Positions 1 through 7,442 of a stretch of 58,748 nucleotides of DNA are shown here, piece by piece. Source of the stretch: an uncultured Collinsella sp. Lineage in GTDB: Bacteria > Actinomycetota > Coriobacteriia > Coriobacteriales > Coriobacteriaceae. The translations under genes and the position numbers were made by a program. The number at the start of each line of letters is the position of its first letter. Position 1 is the first letter of the stretch. Below the pieces are notes generated by a model. It made no database searches and was not told where the DNA came from. It was given only the letters and a program-made list of their open reading frames with translations. The DNA lies in NCBI GenBank assembly GCA_900541855.1, contig UQLD01000015.1, positions 1 to 58,748 on the forward strand, written 5' to 3'.

Positions 1-26
1 AAATCCAAGGGTTATACCCTAAGAGC

Positions 27-52
27 AAACCACCCCTTTTAGGGGTGGTTTT
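27..52. terminator. Short bidirectional terminator-like hairpin
   Basis: ACCACCCC and GGGGTGGT pair around a 5-nt loop; A-run on the left and TTTT on the right. It probably ends a gene lying left of the window on the + strand, and may also act on the minus strand. Confidence 0.6.
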
Positions 53-76
53 GATTCACGTCACCTTGCCTCAAAT

Positions 77-149
77 GCGACCCGCTCGCTGACTCTGCCA
101 TAACATCGGCATTTCTTTGGTTGTCGATGTAGTCATTGGGGACGTTCTT
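77..149. repeat. Copy 1 of a ~75-bp intergenic repeat
   Basis: Reads GCGACC-GCTCGCTGAC, then GCCA, ACATCGGC, TTTGG and TAGTCATTGGGGACGTTCTT-like blocks in the same order as positions 3212-3292. The two copies diverge by small indels. The right end merges with the GGGGACGTTC palindrome at 129-186. Confidence 0.55.
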
Positions 150-186
150 GTTCGACTAGTCGTTTAAGAACGTCCCCAATGACTAC
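129..186. repeat. GGGGAC-family palindrome, 21-bp perfect arms
   Basis: The left arm 129-149 and right arm 166-186 are exact reverse complements (key block TTGGGGACGTTCTT); the 16-nt loop contains GACTAGTCGTTT, a word that recurs at 3400-3411 and 38835-38845. Intergenic. Confidence 0.75.
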
Positions 187-203
187 CTTGCATCAATCTA
201 ATA

Positions 204-270
204 AGTTGCGGTGAGATAGTTCTTGAACTGGCCTTTTTTGAGGCTAAACAGGAACTATCTCACCGCAACT
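204..270. repeat. 67-nt TTGCGGTG hairpin element, copy A
   Basis: AGTTGCGGTGAGATAGTTC (204-222) is the exact reverse complement of 252-270, with an inner GGCC/GGCT pairing. Same length and design as copies at 6346-6412 and 9620-9686. It ends 27 nt past the stop codon of the minus-strand gene at 298, so it may serve as its terminator. Confidence 0.8.
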
Positions 271-297
271 GCGTTGAGCGTTTTTTTGGCAGCCGGT

Positions 298-2061
298 TTA
301 CTTGCTTGCGAACAGCCAGACTAGGATGATCACTAGGATTGCGGCGACGATGCAGACGATGGCGCCGGTGAATTTGATGCGTGAGTCGCGGGTACGCTCG
401 CGCACCGCGTCCTCGGTGGCCTCGAGCTGGGCGACTTCTCGCTCGGTCTCGGCGTGTTCGGCTTTGTCTCGGGCCAAGGATCCTGCAAGCGACTCAGTGA
501 TCTCTGGGTGGTCGTGCACCTCGGTCGCCTGCTCGATAATCGACTGCGCATGCGCGGCATCTGCTTGGGCGTTGGCTATGCTCTGCTCTTGGTCGCGGCG
601 TGCCTTGTCCTCGGCAGCGATCTTCTCGCGCAGTTCGCGCTGGCGCGTCGTGGCGGCAGTCTTCGCCGTCTGCAGCTCGTCGCGTGCGGCATCGGCCTCT
701 GCCGTCACGGCCTGATGGGCTCGCTTAGCGTCGGCGATGGGGGCTTGCGCCTGTTCGACGGCCTGCTCGGCTGCGGCAAGCGAGTGCTCAAGGTCGGCGG
801 TAATGCGCGGGACATCTTCTTCGGCTTTACGCAGGGCATCTGCCGTGTCGGAGATCTGCATCGAGAGCTCGCTGGTTCGCACCGTATAGTTGGCGGGATT
901 TGCCGAGGGATTGCGTTGCAGCTCGGCATACTCATGACGCAGCGTCTCGAGCTGGGCGCGCGTGGCGTCGACGGTTTGTTGTGCGGCCGCAATGCCGGCG
1001 TCTCGCTCGGCTTTCACCTTGTCGCGGATGCGCTTGGAATCCTCAAGACGCCGAACGAGGCGGTTGCCGGTTTCGCGCGAGCTCGCCTCGCGGGCCTCCA
1101 CGGCGTCGAGCGCGGCCTTCAGGCGGAGCTCAGTCGCGTCATCCTCTGTCTTCATTTGTTCGAACTGACCCTTGAGCTCTGTCGCTTTGGCGGCGTGGGC
1201 ATCACGGCCAATCTCGGCGGCCACTGCAGTCTTTTGGGCCGTGGCAATCGCCTGGCGCTGGTCGGCGACGATCTGGTCGTAGCGGCCTGCGATATCCTGG
1301 CGCGTCTCGAGTTCCTCGGCCTGATCGGCAATGCGCTGCTCAAGTTCGGCCAGATGGGCGCGGGCATCGGCAAGTGCCTTTTTCGCGGCGTTCATCTCGC
1401 GCATGGCCGAGGCGCCCTGAGCGATAAAGGTGCCCACGGCGTTCGCGGTGTTCGAGACAGCGGTCCCCAGATCGCGGCTCGCGGCGGGGGAGTGCGAGGC
1501 GGTCGGGCGAGCGGTGTCGGCAGCATCCGCATCGGCAGCCTGCGGCACGGAGATGTTGCCGGTGCCGCCCTCGACCACAGAAAAGCCTGCTGCGTGCGGG
1601 TCGACCGCATCGGCGCCAATCGTGGGGTGCTCGAGCTGCAGAAACGAGGGCATGGTGCTGCCCTGGTCGGCAACCGGAGTCTCGCCGGGTACAAAGGTCG
1701 AGGCCGCCTCGGCGGCCTCCTCTTCCTCGGCATCAATGTCGGCGTCGGCCACGGCGTCTTTCATCGCTTTGACGGCATCCATCATGGAGTCCATGACGGC
1801 GTCGAGCTCTTCTTCCGAAGACACCTCGATAGGGCCCGCAGCTTGCGGGGCGGCATCCTGTACGGGGTCGTCATCCTGAGCGGGCGCATCGTCGTTTTGC
1901 TCGCCTGCATCTTCGGCGCCAGGGGTTTCCGCCGTAGCGCTTTCGTCCAAGATGGGGTCGTCGAGGTCAATATCATCGCAGGTCACAGCATCAGCATCTG
2001 CGGTGACGTCTGCGGAATCATCAATATGCTGTTGAGTCTGGGGGTCCAGCTCGTCTGTCAT
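298..2061 (-). CDS. Tail-anchored acidic coiled-coil protein, unknown function
   Basis: Protein of 587 aa. The first ~110 residues are rich in Asp/Glu/Ala and probably unstructured; residues ~200-550 are Ala/Glu/Gln/Arg-rich heptad-like sequence that predicts a long coiled coil; the extreme C-terminus holds one hydrophobic helix (AIVCIVAAILVIILVWLF) followed by only a few residues, with no signal peptide. This is the layout of a C-tail-anchored membrane protein with its bulk in the cytoplasm. The start at 2061 is chosen because GAGGAG lies just upstream and the acidic region begins there; an upstream in-frame ATG at 2193 lacks a ribosome site and adds an atypical Cys/Arg segment. I do not recognise the family; roles in envelope organisation or DNA/cell-pole scaffolding are only guesses. 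Confidence 0.75.
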   Translation of the reverse strand: MTDELDPQTQQHIDDSADVTADADAVTCDDIDLDDPILDESATAETPGAEDAGEQNDDAPAQDDDPVQDAAPQAAGPIEVSSEEELDAVMDSMMDAVKAMKDAVADADIDAEEEEAAEAASTFVPGETPVADQGSTMPSFLQLEHPTIGADAVDPHAAGFSVVEGGTGNISVPQAADADAADTARPTASHSPAASRDLGTAVSNTANAVGTFIAQGASAMREMNAAKKALADARAHLAELEQRIADQAEELETRQDIAGRYDQIVADQRQAIATAQKTAVAAEIGRDAHAAKATELKGQFEQMKTEDDATELRLKAALDAVEAREASSRETGNRLVRRLEDSKRIRDKVKAERDAGIAAAQQTVDATRAQLETLRHEYAELQRNPSANPANYTVRTSELSMQISDTADALRKAEEDVPRITADLEHSLAAAEQAVEQAQAPIADAKRAHQAVTAEADAARDELQTAKTAATTRQRELREKIAAEDKARRDQEQSIANAQADAAHAQSIIEQATEVHDHPEITESLAGSLARDKAEHAETEREVAQLEATEDAVRERTRDSRIKFTGAIVCIVAAILVIILVWLFASK

Positions 2062-2355
2062 AGGTATGTGCTCCTCATCGTTGTTTGTCACCCTATGATA
2101 AAGTCTCGCGCCGACTTCCCGCGCGCCGCAGCAAAGTTTCAAAACGTGTTCGATGACTCGCGTCGATAGCAAAAACTCGGCCACTCTATCCAATTTTTAC
2201 TTGACATTCCCTTCGCCGAAAGACGTTGCGCCGTTCGCCTGCCATGGACTTTATTTTTCACTTGAACCCGTTAAAGTTGCATTTCAGCTTTTGGCGCGTT
2301 TATTTGGATGCGCGCAGTCGGCGGGTGCGCCCGTCGCGATTTGAAAGGACTTTAT

Positions 2356-3156
2356 ATGGGACTTTTCACTGGTAAGACCGTGATCGTCACCGGCGGCGGC
2401 AAGGCCACGCTTAAGGACGGCTCCGCTGGCTCCATCGGTTACGGCATCGATATCGCTTTTGCCAAGGAGGGCGCGAACCTCGTTATCACTGGCCGCAACG
2501 TCGCCAAGCTCGAGGCCGCCAAGGAGTCCCTCGAGGCCGAGTACGGTGTCAAGGTTCTGCCTGTTCAGGCCGATGTTTCGGCTGGTCAGGACAACGAGGC
2601 TGTCGTCCAGAACGTTATCGACAAGGCCATTGAGGAGTTCGGCCGCATCGACGCTGTCGTCAACAATGCTCAGGCCAGCGCCTCGGGTGTGACCATCGCC
2701 GACCACACCATGGATCAGTTTAACCTGGCCATTTATTCCGGTCTGTATGCCACCTATCTGTACATGCAGAAGGCCTATCCGCACCTGAAGGAGACCAAGG
2801 GCTCCGTGGTCAACTTTGCCTCGGGCGCCGGCCTGTTTGGCAACTATGGTCAGTGCAGCTATGCCGCCGCCAAGGAGGGCATCCGTGGTCTGACTCGCGT
2901 TGCCGCCAACGAGTGGGGCAAGGACGGCATCAACGTCAATATCGTTTGTCCGCTTGCTTGGACCGCTGCGCTCGAGAACTTCCAGGATGCCTATCCCGAG
3001 GCGTTCAAGGCCAATGTCCACATGCCGCCGGCAGGCCACTACGGCGACGTCGAGAAGGAAATCGGTCGCGTGGTCGTTCAGCTCTGCGGTCCCGACTTTA
3101 AGTACATGAACGGCGAGACTGTCACCCTCGAGGGTGGCATGGGCCAGCGGCCGTAG
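2356..3156 (+). CDS. SDR oxidoreductase, probable 12alpha-hydroxysteroid dehydrogenase-like
   Basis: Classical short-chain dehydrogenase of 266 aa: glycine-rich nucleotide loop at residues 12-30, TGRN at 45-48 (Arg after beta-2 favours NADP), NNA at 103-105, catalytic Ser156, Tyr169, Lys173. From memory, the stretches NNAQASASG, YSGLYAT, NFASGAGLFGN and the C-terminal GETVTLEGGMGQRP strongly resemble the NADP-dependent 12alpha-HSDH of a Clostridium strain (DSM 4029), so oxidation of the 12alpha-hydroxyl of cholate-type bile acids is the best guess. Odd feature: about seven extra residues (TLKDGSA) inside the cofactor loop. The start at 2356 follows GAAAGGA; the upstream extension 2308-2355 is unlikely to be translated. 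Stands alone, so no operon context supports the substrate. Confidence 0.8.
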   Translation: MGLFTGKTVIVTGGGKATLKDGSAGSIGYGIDIAFAKEGANLVITGRNVAKLEAAKESLEAEYGVKVLPVQADVSAGQDNEAVVQNVIDKAIEEFGRIDAVVNNAQASASGVTIADHTMDQFNLAIYSGLYATYLYMQKAYPHLKETKGSVVNFASGAGLFGNYGQCSYAAAKEGIRGLTRVAANEWGKDGINVNIVCPLAWTAALENFQDAYPEAFKANVHMPPAGHYGDVEKEIGRVVVQLCGPDFKYMNGETVTLEGGMGQRP

Positions 3157-3158
3157 GG

Positions 3159-3186
3159 GTTACGCTGTTTTTCCAAACCGCGTAAC
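3159..3186. terminator. Hairpin after the SDR gene
   Basis: GTTACGCTGTTT pairs with AAACCGCGTAAC (one mismatch) three bases after the SDR stop codon. No clear T-run follows, so its role as terminator is tentative. The left arm is echoed at 9600-9613 after the dipeptidase gene. Confidence 0.4.
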
Positions 3187-3211
3187 GGCTCGACGCTGCG
3201 CGGTCACCAGG

Positions 3212-3292
3212 GCGACCGCTCGCTGACGTCGCCAGAGCATCGGCGTTGCCTTGGCTGTTGGAGATGATCTCGTAGTCGTTGGGGACGTTCTT
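3212..3292. repeat. Copy 2 of the ~75-bp intergenic repeat
   Basis: Matches positions 77-149 in block order (GCGACCGCTCGCTGAC ... AGCATCGGC ... CCTTGG ... TAGTCGTTGGGGACGTTCTT). Preceded at 3184-3217 by a segment (AACGGCTCGACGCTGCGCG ... GGGCGACC) that also resembles 51447-51478 after proB. Confidence 0.5.
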
Positions 3293-3404
3293 AAATGACT
3301 AGTCATAAGGGACACTCTTGCTGGCACTTGGGGACAGTCCCTAAGTGCCGGCAGATTGGGACACTCCTTTGCAAGATGGCGCTGAAGATTGTCCCCGACG
3401 ACTA
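3273..3404. repeat. Nested GGGGAC-family palindrome
   Basis: Outer arms TAGTCGTTGGGGAC (3273-3286) and GTCCCCGACGACTA (3391-3404) pair with one mismatch. Inside, GGCACTTGGGGAC (3323-3335) pairs with TCCCTAAGTGCC around a 2-nt loop, and a further GGGACACTCC word is present at 3358-3367. No coding potential; it fills most of the SDR-tgt gap. Confidence 0.7.
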
Positions 3405-3456
3405 GTCGTTTAATTCACCAGTTTCTGTCGAGTCGGTGCTCTTTGCGGGTTGCCCG

Positions 3457-3462
3457 TATAAT
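3457..3462 (+). promoter_or_regulatory. Candidate -10 box of the tgt promoter
   Basis: A perfect TATAAT 38 bp before the tgt start codon. The -35 region about 17 bp upstream (TCGGTG) is poor, so the promoter call rests on the -10 box and its position. Confidence 0.5.
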
Positions 3463-3499
3463 GGTTTGCGTATGAACCGCAACCAAGGAGTTCCAGTTT

Positions 3500-4639
3500 A
3501 TGGACCAGAGCCTTTTTAAATTCGATCTGATCGCCGAGGATCCGACCACGCACGCGCGCGCCGGCGTGCTACATACCCCGCACGGCGACATCGAGACGCC
3601 GATTTTCATGCCCGTGGGCACCAAGGCAAACGTCAAGGGTATTCCTACCGAGACCGTCAAACAGCTCGGCGCCCAGATCGTGCTTGCCAATACCTATCAC
3701 CTGTCCATGCGTCCCGGCGAGGACACCATCGCCGAGCTGGGCGGACTGCACAAGTTTATGAACTGGCATGGCCCCATTCTTACCGACTCGGGCGGCTTCC
3801 AGGTGTTCAGCCACAACGACGCCGTCAAGCTCACCGACGAGGGTGTGCGCTTTATCGTCAACGATTACGACGGTCGCCACGTGTTCTGGACGCCCGAGGA
3901 CAACATGGAAATCGCCATGAAGCTCGGCTCCGACATCTGCATGCAGCTCGACCAGTGTCCGGGCTATCCCGCCACGCGCGCCTACGTTGAGCGCGCCGTT
4001 GAGCTGTCGAGTATGTGGGCCGAGCGCTGCTATAAGGCGCATACCCGCGACGACCAGGCGCTCTTTGGCATTGTTCAGGGCGGCATGCACCTAGATCTGC
4101 GCCTGCGCTCGCTGCGCCATTTGGAGGAGTGCGGCGACTTCCCCGGTTACGGCATCGGCGGCTACTCGGTGGGCGAGGACCACGAGACCATGTTCGAGAC
4201 CCTGGCACCGCTCGTAAGCGAGTACATGCCCAAGCACAAGCCGCGCTACCTGATGGGCGTCGGCAACCCCACCACCCTCGTGCGCGGTGTGGGCGTGGGC
4301 ATCGACATGTTCGACTGCGTGCTGCCGACGCGCACGGGCCGCATGGGTACGGCGTTCTCCAGCGAGGGTCGCCTCAACTTCCGCAACGCGCGCTTTGCGC
4401 ACGACGACGGCCCCATCGATCCCACCTGCACCTGCCCGGTGTGCACGGGCGGCTACAGCCGCGCACTCATTCGCCACATGGTCACGCAGAAGGAGATGCT
4501 CGGCGGCATTCTGCTGTCGATGCACAACATCTACTACCTGCTCAACCTTATGCAGCGTGCCCGCCAGGCCATTATCGAGGGCCGTTACGGCGCGTTCGTG
4601 AGCGACTGGATGAACAGCCCTGCCGCGGTGGATTACTAA
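3500..4639 (+). CDS. tgt: tRNA-guanine transglycosylase
   Basis: Exchanges guanine-34 in GUN anticodons for a queuosine precursor (preQ1 in most bacteria, queuine in salvagers). Of 379 aa, the usual length. Seen: substrate-loop region SGGFQVFS near residue 95, GIVQGG near 195, GYSVGE near 215, DCVLPTRTGR near 275, and the zinc site CTCPVC...C-like block near 312-330 with the following H. The ATG at 3500 follows AAGGAG with normal spacing. No other queuosine genes (queC/D/E/F, queA) lie in the window, so the base may be scavenged by a transporter elsewhere. Transcribed alone. Confidence 0.95.
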   Translation: MDQSLFKFDLIAEDPTTHARAGVLHTPHGDIETPIFMPVGTKANVKGIPTETVKQLGAQIVLANTYHLSMRPGEDTIAELGGLHKFMNWHGPILTDSGGFQVFSHNDAVKLTDEGVRFIVNDYDGRHVFWTPEDNMEIAMKLGSDICMQLDQCPGYPATRAYVERAVELSSMWAERCYKAHTRDDQALFGIVQGGMHLDLRLRSLRHLEECGDFPGYGIGGYSVGEDHETMFETLAPLVSEYMPKHKPRYLMGVGNPTTLVRGVGVGIDMFDCVLPTRTGRMGTAFSSEGRLNFRNARFAHDDGPIDPTCTCPVCTGGYSRALIRHMVTQKEMLGGILLSMHNIYYLLNLMQRARQAIIEGRYGAFVSDWMNSPAAVDY

Positions 4640-4788
4640 GGGCGACAGACACGCTTGCAGAGCGTGGGCAACGGCAATGGTCGAGCGCCAGCCGGTCGTC
4701 GCATTCGCTGACACCGGCTGCGCGACCGCTGACCGATAGCTTGCAAGTGCTTGATGCATCGTGGGTACCATACCGAATAGTTGATGCT

Positions 4789-4836
4789 CGGGCGGGTGTT
4801 TGACGCATGGCGTCGATCCCGCCCGTTTCTATTTTC
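4789..4836 (+). terminator. Terminator-like hairpin in the LOG gene leader
   Basis: CGGGCGGG (4789-4796) pairs with CCCGCCCG (4818-4825), with an inner GACGC/GCGTC stem, followed by TTTCTATTTT. The T-rich tail ends 13 nt before the LOG start codon and 7 nt before its ribosome site, so it ends tgt transcripts or attenuates the LOG gene. Confidence 0.65.
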
Positions 4837-4849
4837 GATAGGAGCACCC

Positions 4850-5608
4850 ATGATTAAGAATGAGAACGTCGAGGGCGAGCCCGCCTACGACGAGACGTAC
4901 CGCCGCGGCCCCGTGGTCATGCGCGGCCCCATGATTCCTAAGGACAACACCTACGCCAACCTGCTGGCGCCCGAAGATTCAACCGACTGGTTGCATGCCG
5001 ATCCGTGGCGCGTCCTTCGTATTCAGGCAGAATTCGTCGATGGCTTTGGCGCGCTTGCCGAGCTCGGGCCCGCGGTGACCATCTTCGGCAGTGCCCGCAC
5101 GCCCAAGACCGATCCGCTCTACAAGGCGGCGCGCACGGTCGGCCGCAAGATCGCGCAGCGCGGCGTGGCGGTTATCACCGGCGGCGGCCCCGGCATTATG
5201 GAGGCGGCCAACAGGGGGGCGGCGAGTGCCAACGGCAAGTCGGTCGGCTTGGGTATCGAGCTTCCGCACGAGCAGGGGCTCAACAAATACGTGAACCTGG
5301 GTATGGACTTCCGCTACTTCTTTGTGCGTAAGACCATGTTCGTTAAGTACAGCTCGGGTGCCATCGTGTTCCCCGGCGGTTTCGGCACGCTCGACGAGAT
5401 GTTCGAGGTGCTCACGCTGGTGCAGACGCACAAGGTCAAGCGCATGCCGCTCGTACTGGTGGGCAGCGAGTACTGGCAAGGCCTGTTCGACTGGCTCAAC
5501 GGCCCGGTGATGGATGCCGGCATGATTAGCCCGCTCGATCCAGACCTCGTCCACATCACCGACGACCTCAACGAGGCCGTCGACATCGCCCTGAGCGGGT
5601 TGATATAG
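4850..5608 (+). CDS. LOG-family nucleotide phosphoribohydrolase (TIGR00730)
   Basis: Rossmann-fold protein of 252 aa related to LONELY GUY, which cleaves the N-glycosidic bond of nucleoside 5'-monophosphates (cytokinin ribotides in plants, pyrimidine/purine nucleotides in bacteria). Seen: FGSARTP near residue 81, GGGPGIMEAANRGA near 115-130, and the family signature PGGFGTLDEMFEV near 180. The first ~60 residues precede the core, as in the longer bacterial members. Start at 4850 chosen from ATAGGAG; an upstream in-frame ATG at 4781 would run through the leader hairpin. Real substrate unknown. Confidence 0.88.
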   Translation: MIKNENVEGEPAYDETYRRGPVVMRGPMIPKDNTYANLLAPEDSTDWLHADPWRVLRIQAEFVDGFGALAELGPAVTIFGSARTPKTDPLYKAARTVGRKIAQRGVAVITGGGPGIMEAANRGAASANGKSVGLGIELPHEQGLNKYVNLGMDFRYFFVRKTMFVKYSSGAIVFPGGFGTLDEMFEVLTLVQTHKVKRMPLVLVGSEYWQGLFDWLNGPVMDAGMISPLDPDLVHITDDLNEAVDIALSGLI

Positions 5609-5640
5609 GGCGAGCGTGCCTGTCGTTGTAGTATTGTGAA

Positions 5641-5674
5641 TGGCAGACTGATGCTATTTAACATCAGTCTGCCA
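5641..5674. promoter_or_regulatory. Perfect 13-bp palindrome before the toxin-antitoxin pair, probable operator
   Basis: TGGCAGACTGATG and CATCAGTCTGCCA flank an 8-nt AT-rich spacer. A third half-site, ACTGATGC, overlaps the likely -10 box TATACT (5686-5691). No T-run follows, which favours an autoregulatory operator bound by the RHH antitoxin over a terminator for the LOG gene. Confidence 0.6.
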
Positions 5675-5721
5675 TCTAAATTGGGTATACTGATGCAAAA
5701 GACGAGGCGAGGAGGTCGCGT

Positions 5722-6021
5722 ATGTCCACTGCAACGGTTAAGCCTACGACGGTTCGCATCGAAGAGGGGCTCAAGGAGCAGGCGACTGAGTTCTTGGATA
5801 CGGTTGGTCTAAGTCTCAATTCGTATCTCAACCTTGCTGTTCGGCAGCTGGTAAATCAGCGAAAGATTCCTTTTGAGATCGTAGGAAGGGCAGAGGTGCC
5901 CAACGAGGCGACGAGACGCGCCATGGTGATCGCCGAGGCTCATGAGTTGGGGATTTTGACGGACGACAGCCCGTCATTCAATAACGCTGATGAGCTTATA
6001 TCGTTCCTCGATGAGGACTAG
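5722..6021 (+). CDS. RelB/DinJ-family antitoxin
   Basis: Small protein of 99 aa. The N-terminal ~45 residues (TVRIEEGLKEQATEFLDTVGLSLNSYLNLAVRQLV) form the ribbon-helix-helix DNA-binding/dimerisation fold of DinJ antitoxins; the remainder is the toxin-wrapping tail, ending with acidic residues. It should neutralise the neighbouring YafQ-like toxin and repress the operon through the palindrome at 5641-5674. Good ribosome site GGAGG. Only 2 nt separate it from the toxin gene, typical of co-translated type II pairs. Confidence 0.9.
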   Translation: MSTATVKPTTVRIEEGLKEQATEFLDTVGLSLNSYLNLAVRQLVNQRKIPFEIVGRAEVPNEATRRAMVIAEAHELGILTDDSPSFNNADELISFLDED

Positions 6022-6023
6022 CG

Positions 6024-6332
6024 ATGTTTGAGATTAAAGTCGAGGCTCAGTTTAAGGCGGATTACAAACGGACGATGCGCATCCATCCGCAGCTAAAAAC
6101 CGAGTTTAGGGCGGCGGTCGCAGAGCTTGCAGCTCACGGCTCGCTTCCCGCGGAATATGGCGCCCATGAGCTTTCAAACCCGGGCGGCAACTACAACGGC
6201 CACATCGATTTCCATCTATCCGATGGCTTGGTCGACGTGGTCGTTCTCTACTTGCCGCATAAGACTAATCCTGTGATCCGGCTGGTCAGAATGGGCTCTC
6301 ATGAGGAGCTGTTCCAGGGTCCGCAGGGCTGA
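6024..6332 (+). CDS. YafQ-family mRNA-interferase toxin
   Basis: RelE/ParE-fold toxin of 102 aa, the normal size for YafQ, which cuts mRNA in the ribosomal A site. Seen: KADYKR-type N-terminal helix, HELSNPGGNYNGHIDFHL strand region near 55-70 (His residues of the active site), DVVVLYLP and the C-terminal VRMGSHEELF, the standard YafQ ending with a catalytic His. Forms an operon with the antitoxin upstream. The gene appears intact, so the toxin is probably active. Confidence 0.9.
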   Translation: MFEIKVEAQFKADYKRTMRIHPQLKTEFRAAVAELAAHGSLPAEYGAHELSNPGGNYNGHIDFHLSDGLVDVVVLYLPHKTNPVIRLVRMGSHEELFQGPQG

Positions 6333-6345
6333 TTGCCGATTTCTA

Positions 6346-6412
6346 AGTTGCGGTGGAATAGGGATTGATTGGCGGCTAATAAGCCAAAAACAGTCCCTAT
6401 TCCACCGCAACT
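6346..6412. repeat. 67-nt TTGCGGTG hairpin element, copy B
   Basis: AGTTGCGGTGGAATAGGGA (6346-6364) is the exact reverse complement of 6394-6412; the inner TTGGC/GCCAA pair adds a second stem. It sits 13 nt from both converging stop codons (toxin at 6332, DegV at 6426), an ideal place for a bidirectional terminator. Confidence 0.85.
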
Positions 6413-6425
6413 GATGTGGGCGTCC

Positions 6426-7286
6426 CTAGTGAGTTGGCTGGTAGCGGGGGCAGTAGCTGATGGCGATGGCGTCGACGCCTACGTGGGTGGCGATGGTGCA
6501 GCCGATGGGGCCGGTGCCGGCGTCTACGTAATCCTGACCCGCGAGTGCCTCGTTGACAAGCTCCTGCTCCTCGGCGGCGCCGGTCGTGAGCACGCGCACG
6601 CTGGAGCCCGGATACTCGGCCAAAAATGCGAGGCAATCGGCCATGGTGTTGGTAACGATGCGCTTGGCACCGCGGCCCTTTTTTATGGCCTTGATCTCGC
6701 CCGATTTCCACTCCGGCGAAACGGCCAGGCGAATGCTGAGCATTTGCGTGAGCTGGCCGGCGAGCTTGGGCGCGCGGCCGTTCTTAACGAGATTCTCGAG
6801 CGTGCGGGGAATCAGCAGCAGGTGGGCGTCGGGCAGCGTCGCGCGGATCTGCGCCTCGGTCTCGTCCAGGCTGCGGCCGTCCTCGCGCATGGCCAGCGCG
6901 TACTCCACCAGCAGGCCCTCGGCGCCCGAGCCGGTGCGCGAGTCGATGCAGCGCACGTCGAGCTCGTGCGTTTCGGCCGTCAGGCTGGCGTTGGCATAGC
7001 AGGCGGACCACTCGCTGCACAGCGAGATAAAGATGGCGCTATCGTGGCCGTCGGCGCGCACGCGGTCAAAGAGTGCCTTGAACTCGCCGGCGCTCGGCTG
7101 CGAGGTGTGCGGCAACTCCTCGGAGCCAGCCATGCGGGCGACGTATTCCTCGGCGGTAATCTGCACCTGGTCGAGCAGGTCCTCGCCCTCGATAATCACA
7201 TGTAGCGGAATCACGTAAATGCCGAGCTCTTGGGCGCGGGCGGGGGAGATGTCCGACGTGGAGTCGGTTATGATGGCAAAAGACAT
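6426..7286 (-). CDS. DegV family fatty-acid-binding protein
   Basis: Protein of 286 aa, standard DegV length. DegV (FakB-like) proteins hold a fatty acid between two domains and, with FakA, supply it for phosphorylation. Seen: N-terminal FAIITDSTSDIS, the lipid-site TSQPSAGEF near residue 80, and the basic stretch NTMADCLAFL in the C-terminal half. The start at 7286 has AAAGGTG upstream; the longer reading frame up to 7343 lacks support. Divergent from the HAD gene. A second DegV lies at 42380-43234. Confidence 0.9.
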   Translation of the reverse strand: MSFAIITDSTSDISPARAQELGIYVIPLHVIIEGEDLLDQVQITAEEYVARMAGSEELPHTSQPSAGEFKALFDRVRADGHDSAIFISLCSEWSACYANASLTAETHELDVRCIDSRTGSGAEGLLVEYALAMREDGRSLDETEAQIRATLPDAHLLLIPRTLENLVKNGRAPKLAGQLTQMLSIRLAVSPEWKSGEIKAIKKGRGAKRIVTNTMADCLAFLAEYPGSSVRVLTTGAAEEQELVNEALAGQDYVDAGTGPIGCTIATHVGVDAIAISYCPRYQPTH

Positions 7287-7442
7287 AATTGCACCTTTCG
7301 TTGGGGCGCGGCAGCGCCGCCTTCTGAGAGCAAAGTGCGACAAGTATAGTGGAGTCGTTCCACATTTATAGGTTCAATTGTTGAATAGTCAACAGTTTGA
7401 AGTGTCGGTGTGGAAATCGTCAACTGGGGAAGAGGGATGCCG

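Noticed and set aside
454..2169. Long plus-strand open frame of 571 codons opposite the coiled-coil gene
   Set aside because: Its Cys/Gly/Arg-rich translation has no domain character and mirrors the codon bias of the minus-strand gene, which has a good ribosome site and a sensible domain layout.
4129..4803. Alternate-frame plus-strand ORF at the 3' end of tgt
   Set aside because: Out of frame with the clear Tgt zinc-site region and His/Arg-rich; a shadow.
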